From Flavobacterium gelatinilyticum (GTDB lineage Bacteria > Bacteroidota > Bacteroidia > Flavobacteriales > Flavobacteriaceae), in contig NZ_CP114287.1 of the NCBI RefSeq assembly GCF_027111295.1, positions 3,658,001 to 3,722,000 on the forward strand: a stretch of 64,000 nucleotides of DNA, in the 5' to 3' direction. Below, one piece after another: positions 54,666-62,540 of the stretch (positions are counted from its first letter, which is position 1; each line of letters opens with the position of its first letter). The notes beneath the pieces were generated by a model that saw only the letters and a program-made list of their open reading frames with translations, did no database searches and was not told where the DNA came from. Position numbers and translations under genes: made by a program.

Positions 54666-56900
54666 ATGAAAAATAGAATATTAAAATTTTCTGCGGCACT
54701 GGCAGTCATGCTGTTGGTTTCGTGTAAAAACGATGCGCAGAATACAGGTTCTGAATCCGTAAAAGCTGAATACGTGGGAAAAGAAATAGGCTCTGAATAC
54801 GATGCCGAAATAGATAAATTAGTTTCTCAAATGACACTTGAGGAAAAAATAGGAATGCTTCACGGTAACAGTATGTTTACCAGCGGCGGTGTAAAACGCT
54901 TGGGTATTCCGGAATTAAAAATGGCCGACGGACCGCTTGGTGTTCGTGAAGAAATTTCGCGCGACAACTGGGCACCGGCGGGATTAACCAATGACTTTGC
55001 AACGTATTATCCTGCCGGAGGAGGTCTGGCAGCAACATGGAATACCGAAATGGCTTATACTTTTGGGAACAGCGTTGGACAGGAAATGCGCGCCAGAGAC
55101 AAAGACATGTTACTTTCGCCGGCAATCAATATTGTAAGAACACCACTTGGAGGAAGAACTTACGAATACATGACCGAAGATCCGTTCTTAAACAAAAAAA
55201 TCGCTGTGCCGTTAATTGTTGGTTTACAGGATAATGACGTTATGGCCTGCGTAAAACACTATGCAGCAAATAATCAGGAAACCAATCGTGATTTTGTAGA
55301 TGTGCAGATCGACGAACGTACCCTTCGCGAAATTTACCTTCCGGCATTTGAAGCTGCTGTAAAAGAAGCAAAAGCATACAGTATTATGGGGGCTTATAAT
55401 AAATTCAGAGGCGAATATTTATGCGAGAACGACTATATGCTCAATAAAATCCTTCGTGACGAATGGGGATTCAAAGGTGTTGTAGTATCAGACTGGGCTG
55501 CGGTACATTCTACAGTAAAATCATTGCAAAACGGACTGGATATCGAAATGGGAACGCCAAAACCATTTAATGAATTTTTCCTTGCCGATAAATTAATCGC
55601 GGCAGCAAAAAACAAAGAAATTTCAGAAGCAGAACTTGATAAACACGTAAAAAGAATTTTACGCGTACTGTTTCAGGTAAAAGCGATGGGCGGAAAAGAA
55701 CGTGTTAAAGGAAGCATTGCTACAGAAGCACATTATCAGGACGCTTATAAAATCGCAGCAGAATCGATAGTTTTATTAAAAAATGAAAACAACGCACTGC
55801 CTTTAAAAGTTGACGGAATCAAATCGATTGCCGTAATCGGGAACAACGCAACCAAGAAAAATGCTCTTGGCGGATTTGGTGCCGGAGTAAAAACAAAAAG
55901 AGAAGTAACACCGCTTGAAGGTTTAAAAAACAGACTTCCGGCATCGGTAAAAATCAATTATGCCGAAGGATACTTAGAGCGTTACGATGAAAAAAATAAA
56001 GGAAACTTAGGAAACATTACATCAAACGGTCCGGTAACGATTGATAAATTAGATCCTGCTGCATTGCAGGCTGCCATCGAAGCTGCTAAAAACTCAGATG
56101 TCGCGATCATTTTTGCAGGTTCAAACCGTGATTACGAAACAGAAGCTTCAGACAGAAGAGATTTAAAATTACCATTTGGGCAGGAAGAATTAATTCAGAA
56201 AGTATTAGCAGTTAACCCAAAAACAATTGTGGTTATGGTTGCCGGTGCACCTTTTGAAATCGAAGACATCAGCAAAAAAACAACAGCCTTAGTCTGGACG
56301 TGGTTTAACGGATCTGAAGGAGGAAATGCATTAGCCGATGTACTATTAGGAAAAGTAAATCCGTCAGGGAAATTACCTTGGACAATGCCTAAAACCCTGA
56401 ATGATTCTCCGGCACACGCAACAAACAGTTTCCCGGGAGACAAAGCAGTAAACTATGCCGAAGGAATTCTGGTAGGATACCGCTGGTTTGATACAAAAAA
56501 TATTGCACCTTTATATCCATTCGGTTACGGATTATCATATACCACTTTTGGGTTGGAAAAGGCAAAAGCAGATAAAGAATCTTACACAACAGACGAAACG
56601 ATTTCAGTTTCTGTAGAAGTAAAAAACACCGGAAAAACAGATGGAAAAGAAGTAGTACAATTGTATGCTTCTAAATCAGATTCAAAAGTAACACGCGCTG
56701 CCAAAGAATTAAAAGGATTCAAAAAAGTATTGGTAAAATCAGGCGGTTCAGAAAATGTTACCATTAAAGTTCCGGTAAAAGAACTGGCTTATTACGATGC
56801 TGCATCAAAAAAATGGGTGGTAGAGCCGGGAAAATATACTTTGAAAGTAGGAAACTCTTCCAGAGATATTAAACAAGACATTGCGATTACGATCAAGTAA
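54666..56900 (+). CDS. GH3 beta-glucosidase B (lipoprotein)
   Basis: 744 residues. Lipoprotein signal with lipobox LLVSCKND (Cys20). GH3 marks: LHGNSMFTSGGVKRLGIPEL, CVKHYAANNQETNRD and the classical nucleophile Asp276 in VVSDWAAV. Alpha/beta sandwich domain (IIFAGSNRDYETEASDRRDL) and Fn3 domain (YPFGYGLSYTTF; NTGKTDGKEVVQLYAS). It is the more typical BglX-like beta-glucosidase of the two GH3 proteins and would release glucose from the stripped backbone. The lipid anchor points to a membrane site. Confidence 0.92.
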   Translation: MKNRILKFSAALAVMLLVSCKNDAQNTGSESVKAEYVGKEIGSEYDAEIDKLVSQMTLEEKIGMLHGNSMFTSGGVKRLGIPELKMADGPLGVREEISRDNWAPAGLTNDFATYYPAGGGLAATWNTEMAYTFGNSVGQEMRARDKDMLLSPAINIVRTPLGGRTYEYMTEDPFLNKKIAVPLIVGLQDNDVMACVKHYAANNQETNRDFVDVQIDERTLREIYLPAFEAAVKEAKAYSIMGAYNKFRGEYLCENDYMLNKILRDEWGFKGVVVSDWAAVHSTVKSLQNGLDIEMGTPKPFNEFFLADKLIAAAKNKEISEAELDKHVKRILRVLFQVKAMGGKERVKGSIATEAHYQDAYKIAAESIVLLKNENNALPLKVDGIKSIAVIGNNATKKNALGGFGAGVKTKREVTPLEGLKNRLPASVKINYAEGYLERYDEKNKGNLGNITSNGPVTIDKLDPAALQAAIEAAKNSDVAIIFAGSNRDYETEASDRRDLKLPFGQEELIQKVLAVNPKTIVVMVAGAPFEIEDISKKTTALVWTWFNGSEGGNALADVLLGKVNPSGKLPWTMPKTLNDSPAHATNSFPGDKAVNYAEGILVGYRWFDTKNIAPLYPFGYGLSYTTFGLEKAKADKESYTTDETISVSVEVKNTGKTDGKEVVQLYASKSDSKVTRAAKELKGFKKVLVKSGGSENVTIKVPVKELAYYDAASKKWVVEPGKYTLKVGNSSRDIKQDIAITIK

Positions 56901-56931
56901 CAAAACGATTATATTTTTTAATGAGTACCAA

Positions 56932-56963
56932 AGCAGCGCCGGCAGTAAAAAGCCGGCGCTGCT
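56932..56963 (+). repeat. G+C-rich 12-bp hairpin between GH3 B and GH5
   Basis: AGCAGCGCCGGC (56932-56943) and GCCGGCGCTGCT (56952-56963), a perfect, very stable stem in A+T-rich surroundings. Followed by AAAATTTT rather than a clean T run; a terminator, processing or 3'-end-stabilising hairpin. Confidence 0.65.
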
Positions 56964-56986
56964 GCTAAAATTTTAAATGATATAGA

Positions 56987-58492
56987 ATGAAAAAGACAGT
57001 AAAAGATTATTTGTTAAGCATACTTTTAAGTTTTGCTTTTTTAGGAGTTTTGGCTTGCAGTTCAGACAAAGAAACCACTCCGGAAACAACCATTAAATCA
57101 CTTACCGCAAGTACAACTAAAATTGATTTCGACAGCAAAGAAAATGTATCGGATATCACGGTAAACTCAGAAGCCGCGTCATGGACAATTGCCAGTTCTG
57201 CAAGCTGGGTAAAAGTAAGCCAGACAAGCGGTACAAAAGGATCGGTTATTGTACGAATAACAGCTGAGGCAAATACAGAAACTGCAGCTAGAACAGCTTC
57301 GGTAACCTTAACATCAAACGAGGCCAAACCAGTTACCATTGCCGTTTCACAATTGGCAGGAACGGTTAGTACAGGATTATACCCAAGTTACAATACCAAT
57401 CCAATTGCGGCAGATGCTTCCGGAATGGGAAGTACAGCAGTACAATTAGCAGCAAAAATTAAACTGGGCTGGAACATTGGGAACACATTAGAAGCAACAG
57501 GCGGCGAAACAGCATGGGGGAATCCACGAGTAACCAAAGCCTTAATTGATGCTGTAAAAGCAAATGGTTTTAATGCAATACGAATTCCGTGCTCATGGAA
57601 TCAAAACATGGAAAATGCAGCAACGGCAAAAATCAAAACCGACTGGCTGAACCGCGTTAAAGAAGTAGTGCAGTATTGCGTAGATAACGATATGTATGTT
57701 GTAGTAAACATTCACTGGGACGGCGGCTGGCTGGAAAACAACATCACCGAGGCCAAAAAAGTAGAAAACAATGCCAAACAAAAAGCATTCTGGGAACAAA
57801 TAGCAACACATTTGCGCGGTTTCGACGAACATTTACTTTTTGCAGGCGCCAATGAACCGGCAGTTGAAGATGCAGCACAAATGGCCGTTTTAACTTCATA
57901 CCACCAGACTTTTATTGATGCTGTTCGTTCTACAGGAGGTAAAAATGCATACCGCGTTCTTGTAGTTCAGGGACCAACAACAGATATCGAAAAAACCAAT
58001 AAATTAATGACCACTTTGCCAACAGATAAAACGGCTGACAGAATGATGGTCGAAGTACATTATTATACTCCATGGAATTTTGCAGGTTTAACCAAAGACG
58101 AATCCTGGGGTAAAATGTTCTACTATTGGGGAGCAGGAAACCATTCAACAACAGATACCGACAGAAATGCAACCTGGGGAGAAGAAGCCGATTTAGAGAA
58201 AAACTTCAAACTGATGAAAACCCAGTTTGTCGACAAAGGAATTCCGGTTCTTTTAGGAGAATTTGGAGCAATCCGAAGAACCACTTTAACCGGAGATGCA
58301 TTAACATTACATCTTAAGTCAAGAGCCTATTATTTAAAAACGGTCGTGAAAACAGCAAAAGCAAATGGATTATTACCGTTTTATTGGGACGAAGGAAGCT
58401 TAGAAAATAACGGATTTGGAATCTTCAAAAGAGCCGATAATACCGTCTTCGATACTCAGGCATTAAACGCCTTAAAAGAAGGGTTACAATAA
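56987..58492 (+). CDS. GH5 subfamily-4-like endo-glucanase (endo-xyloglucanase) with BACON domain
   Basis: 501 residues. Lipoprotein signal (LGVLACSSDKE, Cys24). Residues about 38-122 are a BACON domain (ASWTIASSASWVKVSQTSG), also present in the Bacteroides ovatus xyloglucanase. The GH5 barrel begins KLGWNIGNTLEATGG, has the acid/base Glu290 in AGANEPAVED and the nucleophile Glu425 in LLGEFGAIRR, with VVNIHWDGGW between. WNIGNTLEA and the whole layout fit subfamily 4, rich in xyloglucan-specific endo-enzymes. Anchored on the surface, it would make the first cuts for SusC/D uptake. This is the key gene for naming the substrate. Confidence 0.92.
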   Translation: MKKTVKDYLLSILLSFAFLGVLACSSDKETTPETTIKSLTASTTKIDFDSKENVSDITVNSEAASWTIASSASWVKVSQTSGTKGSVIVRITAEANTETAARTASVTLTSNEAKPVTIAVSQLAGTVSTGLYPSYNTNPIAADASGMGSTAVQLAAKIKLGWNIGNTLEATGGETAWGNPRVTKALIDAVKANGFNAIRIPCSWNQNMENAATAKIKTDWLNRVKEVVQYCVDNDMYVVVNIHWDGGWLENNITEAKKVENNAKQKAFWEQIATHLRGFDEHLLFAGANEPAVEDAAQMAVLTSYHQTFIDAVRSTGGKNAYRVLVVQGPTTDIEKTNKLMTTLPTDKTADRMMVEVHYYTPWNFAGLTKDESWGKMFYYWGAGNHSTTDTDRNATWGEEADLEKNFKLMKTQFVDKGIPVLLGEFGAIRRTTLTGDALTLHLKSRAYYLKTVVKTAKANGLLPFYWDEGSLENNGFGIFKRADNTVFDTQALNALKEGLQ

Positions 58493-58506
58493 GAAAAAAG
58501 CCTTAA

Positions 58507-58584
58507 AACCACGTAAGTGATATAAGTAAAATTAAATAAAGGAATAATTATAAAATTAAATTATCTTATATCACTTAAGTGGTT
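58507..58584. repeat. 20-bp inverted repeat with 38-nt loop
   Basis: Arms 58507-58526 (AACCACGTAAGTGATATAAG) and 58565-58584 (CTTATATCACTTAAGTGGTT), one mismatch. Lies between GH5 and the esterase gene; no T run follows. Confidence 0.75.
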
Positions 58585-58607
58585 TAAAATATTAAAATCA
58601 GAAAAAA

Positions 58608-60554
58608 ATGAAAAAAACTATTTCTTTTATTTTATTGATATTGAGCATAATTGCCAATGCCAATGTAAGGATGCCTTTAATATTTTCTGACGGAATGGTA
58701 CTGCAAAGAAACAAACCAATTCCAATTTGGGGGTTTGCAGATGCAAATGAAAATGTAGAAATCCGTTTTAACAAACAAATTAAGAAAATACAAGCCGATA
58801 AAAACGGAAAATGGACGGTAAATCTCAACGCCGAAAAAGCAGGCGGACCATTCGAATTAATCGTCATCGGAAAAAATAAAATAACCATCAAAAATGTTTT
58901 GGTTGGAGAAGTCTGGATTTGCAGCGGACAATCGAATATGGAATTTCAGGTGTATAAAACCATGAATGCCGAAAAAGAAATCAACGATTCAAATTATCCA
59001 ATGATTCGTCATTTTGGCGTTGCGCAGGATTTAAGCGGAACTCCAAAAGATGATTTAAAAGAAGGAAAATGGGAAGTTTCAAGCAAAGAAACCGTTGGTA
59101 ATTTTACGGCAGTAGGGTTTTATTTTGCCAGAAAATTATATTCAGAGCTGAAAATCCCAATCGGAATCATCAATACCTCCTGGGGCGGCACCAATGTAGA
59201 AACCTGGACAAGCCGAGAAGCTTTTCAAAACAGCGATGAATTTAAATCGATGATCGCTGATGTTCCGGTGGTAGACATCGATGCTATTTTTGAAGTCTAT
59301 AAAAAATCCGTTTTAGACAATCTTAGAAAAGTACAGGGATTTGATGTAACAATGGAAAACGAAAACCAGTTTAAAAATCCTGACTTTCAGGATAAAAACT
59401 GGCCGGAAATAAAAGTGCCATCACTTTGGGAAAACCAGCAGATAGGCAATATCGACGGAATTGTCTGGATGCGAAAAACAATTGTACTGACAGCAGAACA
59501 AGCCAAAAAAGAAGCCGTTCTGCATCTTGCAAAAGTAGACGATGAAGACAAAACCTATATTAACGGAGTTGAAATAGGAACCAGCAATCTTTGGGACAAA
59601 CTGCGAGTGTATAAAATTCCGGCAAATGTTTTAAAAGAAGGTGCAAACGTAATCGCAGTACGAATTACAGATTACAGCGGCGGCGGCGGTATTTACGGCG
59701 ATCCGGCTGATCTTAAAATCGATTTTAAAGATTCAAATCTGGCATTAGAAGGACTTTGGAAATTTAATGTCATTCAGGTAAAACTGGCCATATCGCCAAA
59801 CAGCTATCCGTCATTATTATACAACGCCATGCTGAAACCGTTGATTCCGTATGCCTTTCAGGGCGTTTTATGGTATCAGGGCGAAGCCAATGTCTGGAGA
59901 GCCAAACAATATAAAAAGGCATTCCCCTTAATGATTACCGACTGGAGAACTCAATGGAAACAAGGCGATTTTCCATTCTATTTCGTTCAGTTATCTACTT
60001 TCGACGAATTTGGCGGCAACAGCCAGAAAGGAAGCCGATGGGCAGAACTTCGCGAAGCACAATCAGAAACCTTAAAATTACCCAATACCGGAATGGCTGT
60101 TACAACCGATATTGGAAACGCAAAAGACATTCACCCAACCAACAAACAAGACATTGGTTTACGTTTAGCGGCAATTGCAATGAACAATCTTTATGGTAAA
60201 AAACAAGTTCACAGCGGACCAGTGTATAAATCTCAGGAAATAAAAGGAAATCAAATCATCCTGACTTTTGATAACATTGGCAGCGGATTGTCAACGCCAA
60301 ATAACGATGAGCTGCAAGGATTCGAAATTGCAGGAGCCGATAAAGTTTTTCATCCTGCAAAAGCCGTAATCAAAGACAACAAAATCATCGTTCACAGCGA
60401 TCAGGTTCAAAACCCTGCTGCGGTACATTATGGCTGGGCCGATGACGATACAGGGATCAATCTTTTTAATAAAGAAAAATTTCCGGCATCACCATTTAGA
60501 ACCGATAACTGGCAAATGGTAACCGAAAATGAAAAATACAGCGTAAGCAAATAA
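58608..60554 (+). CDS. Sialate O-acetylesterase-like (CE20-type) acetylesterase
   Basis: 648 residues, signal peptide (SFILLILSIIANA). SGNH-type hydrolase with nucleophile Ser109 in ICSGQSNMEF and the catalytic Asp507-x-His509 in KDIHPTNKQD; WYQGEANVWRAKQYKKAFP is another family mark. Between the halves (about residues 235-380) sits an inserted jelly-roll domain (VDDEDKTYINGVEIGTSNLWD). Such proteins are annotated as sialate esterases, but members in plant-glycan loci (CE20, known from Xanthomonas xyloglucan loci) remove acetyl groups from xyloglucan side chains, the probable role here. GH43 starts 10 nt downstream. Confidence 0.9.
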   Translation: MKKTISFILLILSIIANANVRMPLIFSDGMVLQRNKPIPIWGFADANENVEIRFNKQIKKIQADKNGKWTVNLNAEKAGGPFELIVIGKNKITIKNVLVGEVWICSGQSNMEFQVYKTMNAEKEINDSNYPMIRHFGVAQDLSGTPKDDLKEGKWEVSSKETVGNFTAVGFYFARKLYSELKIPIGIINTSWGGTNVETWTSREAFQNSDEFKSMIADVPVVDIDAIFEVYKKSVLDNLRKVQGFDVTMENENQFKNPDFQDKNWPEIKVPSLWENQQIGNIDGIVWMRKTIVLTAEQAKKEAVLHLAKVDDEDKTYINGVEIGTSNLWDKLRVYKIPANVLKEGANVIAVRITDYSGGGGIYGDPADLKIDFKDSNLALEGLWKFNVIQVKLAISPNSYPSLLYNAMLKPLIPYAFQGVLWYQGEANVWRAKQYKKAFPLMITDWRTQWKQGDFPFYFVQLSTFDEFGGNSQKGSRWAELREAQSETLKLPNTGMAVTTDIGNAKDIHPTNKQDIGLRLAAIAMNNLYGKKQVHSGPVYKSQEIKGNQIILTFDNIGSGLSTPNNDELQGFEIAGADKVFHPAKAVIKDNKIIVHSDQVQNPAAVHYGWADDDTGINLFNKEKFPASPFRTDNWQMVTENEKYSVSK

Positions 60555-60564
60555 AAGAAGAATC

Positions 60565-62064
60565 ATGAAAAAAATAATTTTATTAGTTATCGGATTCATT
60601 TCCTTTATTAGCAGTGCCCAGCAGCAAAAACCGGGTATTGGCGATGACTATTATCAAAACCCAATATTTGCGGGAGATTATGCAGATCCGTCGATAATAA
60701 GAGACGGCGAAGATTATTACATTGTACACTCTTCTTTCAACTATTATCCCGGATTATTAATCTGGACATCCAAAGACCTAATCAACTGGAAACCCGTAAC
60801 CCATGCACTTAAAAAAAGCGTAGGTTCAGTCTGGGCACCGGATTTGGTCAAATACAACAACAAGTTCTACATTTATTTTCCGGCAAACGAAACCAATTAT
60901 GTAGTCTGGGCCAATTCCATCAACGGGCCGTGGAGCGATCCCATCGATTTGAAAATCGGAAATATCGACCCAGGACATTTTACAGATGATAAAGGAAACC
61001 GCTATTTGTATTTTAGTAACGGAAACTATGTACCATTATCAAAAGACGGTTTAGCCATAACCAGCGAAGGAAAACATGTATACGACGGATGGAAAATTCC
61101 CGAAGAATGGTCAATAGAATGTTTCTGTATGGAAGGTCCAAAAGTCCTGAAAAGAGGAAATTATTATTACTTAACCACAGCAGAAGGCGGTACAGCCGGT
61201 CCGGCAACAAGCCACATGGTCATATCGGCAAGATCAAAATCACCGCTCGGACCTTGGGAAAATTCACCTTACAACCCGATTATCAGAACTAAGGACAGTT
61301 CAGAAAAATGGTGGTCAAAAGGACACGCCACCATCATCGATGATGTAAACGGAAAATGGTGGATGGTTTTTCACGGCTACGAAAAAGATTATCATAACAT
61401 GGGGCGCCAGACGCTTCTCGAACCGGTTGAGTGGACAAACGACGGCTGGTACAAAAGCCCTGAAAATACCAAAACCGAAAACCCGATAAAAAAACCGGCA
61501 GGCAAAAACATAAAAAACAATTTCACACTTTCAGATGATTTTTCCGGTTCAGAACTAAAACCGCAATGGCAGTTTTTTAATGAATTCGACGCCGAAAGAT
61601 TCAAACTCACACAAAACGGAATTCAGCTGAAAGCCAAAGGAAAAGGAATAGGCGAGAGCTCTCCGCTTTTATGCACACCTCCCGATCATTCGTATACAGC
61701 ACAAGTCGAAGTTGAAATCGAAGGCAATGCCACCGCAGGACTTATCCTGTTTTACGACAGTAAATTATACACCGGAATTGCTGCCGATAAAGAAAACGTG
61801 CTGGCAATTTTAAGATCATGGCAGTTTCCAACCCAAAAAGGAGTTAACAAAACCCATTTGTTTCTGCGTCTCGAAAAGAAAGAACAACTCGTAAATATGT
61901 TCTATAGTCTGGACGGAAAAGCATGGAAAAAAATCGAGAACTCAGCCGAAGTTTCCTCTTTCCACCACAACGTGCTAAGCGGCTTTATGAGCCTTCGATT
62001 AGGACTTTCGGCGGTTGGCGACGGACAAGTAACGTTTAAAAATTTTGTTTATCAATCCAACTAA
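60565..62064 (+). CDS. GH43 alpha-L-arabinofuranosidase/beta-xylosidase
   Basis: 499 residues with signal peptide (ILLVIGFISFISSAQ). Five-bladed propeller of GH43: general base Asp41 in GDYADPSIIRDGEDYY, pKa modulator Asp135 in NIDPGHF, and general acid Glu190 in FCMEGPKVLKRG. Residues about 315-499 form a C-terminal concanavalin-like domain (LSDDFSGSELKPQWQFFN; RLEKKEQLVNMFYSLDG). Probably removes terminal arabinose or xylose from side chains. It is the last gene before a 476-nt repeat-rich gap. Confidence 0.92.
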   Translation: MKKIILLVIGFISFISSAQQQKPGIGDDYYQNPIFAGDYADPSIIRDGEDYYIVHSSFNYYPGLLIWTSKDLINWKPVTHALKKSVGSVWAPDLVKYNNKFYIYFPANETNYVVWANSINGPWSDPIDLKIGNIDPGHFTDDKGNRYLYFSNGNYVPLSKDGLAITSEGKHVYDGWKIPEEWSIECFCMEGPKVLKRGNYYYLTTAEGGTAGPATSHMVISARSKSPLGPWENSPYNPIIRTKDSSEKWWSKGHATIIDDVNGKWWMVFHGYEKDYHNMGRQTLLEPVEWTNDGWYKSPENTKTENPIKKPAGKNIKNNFTLSDDFSGSELKPQWQFFNEFDAERFKLTQNGIQLKAKGKGIGESSPLLCTPPDHSYTAQVEVEIEGNATAGLILFYDSKLYTGIAADKENVLAILRSWQFPTQKGVNKTHLFLRLEKKEQLVNMFYSLDGKAWKKIENSAEVSSFHHNVLSGFMSLRLGLSAVGDGQVTFKNFVYQSN

Positions 62065-62540
62065 TACATAAAATAATTATATTAGGCTCAAAATTATAAC
62101 GATGTCGATAATTAGGGCGTGACCGCAGCGGGATAAAAAGGCAGACATACTTAACGTAAATACGCCTTCTTATCCCGGTGCGGTCGGGCTATACGCACTA
62201 CTTCGGTAGTTTGCTCCTATCCCTCACGCGAGCGTATCCTAATAAAATTTCGTATCCTGACAGGTTTTTAAAACCTGTTAGGTATCAGATGATAAACAGA
62301 AATAATTAAAAAGTTCTGTTAGAAAAAATATAAGCAGTAAAGAGATTTCAAACCATTGAAAAAAATCAATGGCAATACCTAACAGGTTTTAAAAACCTGT
62401 TAGGATAGAAATATAGATTAATCCGGGATATTCTGTCAGGAACAAAATGTGGGCAGCAACAGTATTTAATCCGTTGAAAATAAATTGGAATTCCAATTAA
62501 AGTTTCGCAGTGACGACATATAAAATTAAAACGCAATAAA
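62065..62540. repeat. Repeat-rich 476-bp gap, no gene
   Basis: Contains, in order: a 16-bp inverted repeat with one mismatch (GACCGCAGCGGGATAA, 62121-62136; TTATCCCGGTGCGGTC, 62170-62185) with an inner AAGGC/GCCTT stem; an ACTAC-TTCG-GTAGT hairpin (about 62197-62210); and two CCTAACAGG-type palindromes at 62256-62282 (one mismatch) and 62378-62404. No coding potential was seen. Confidence 0.75.
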
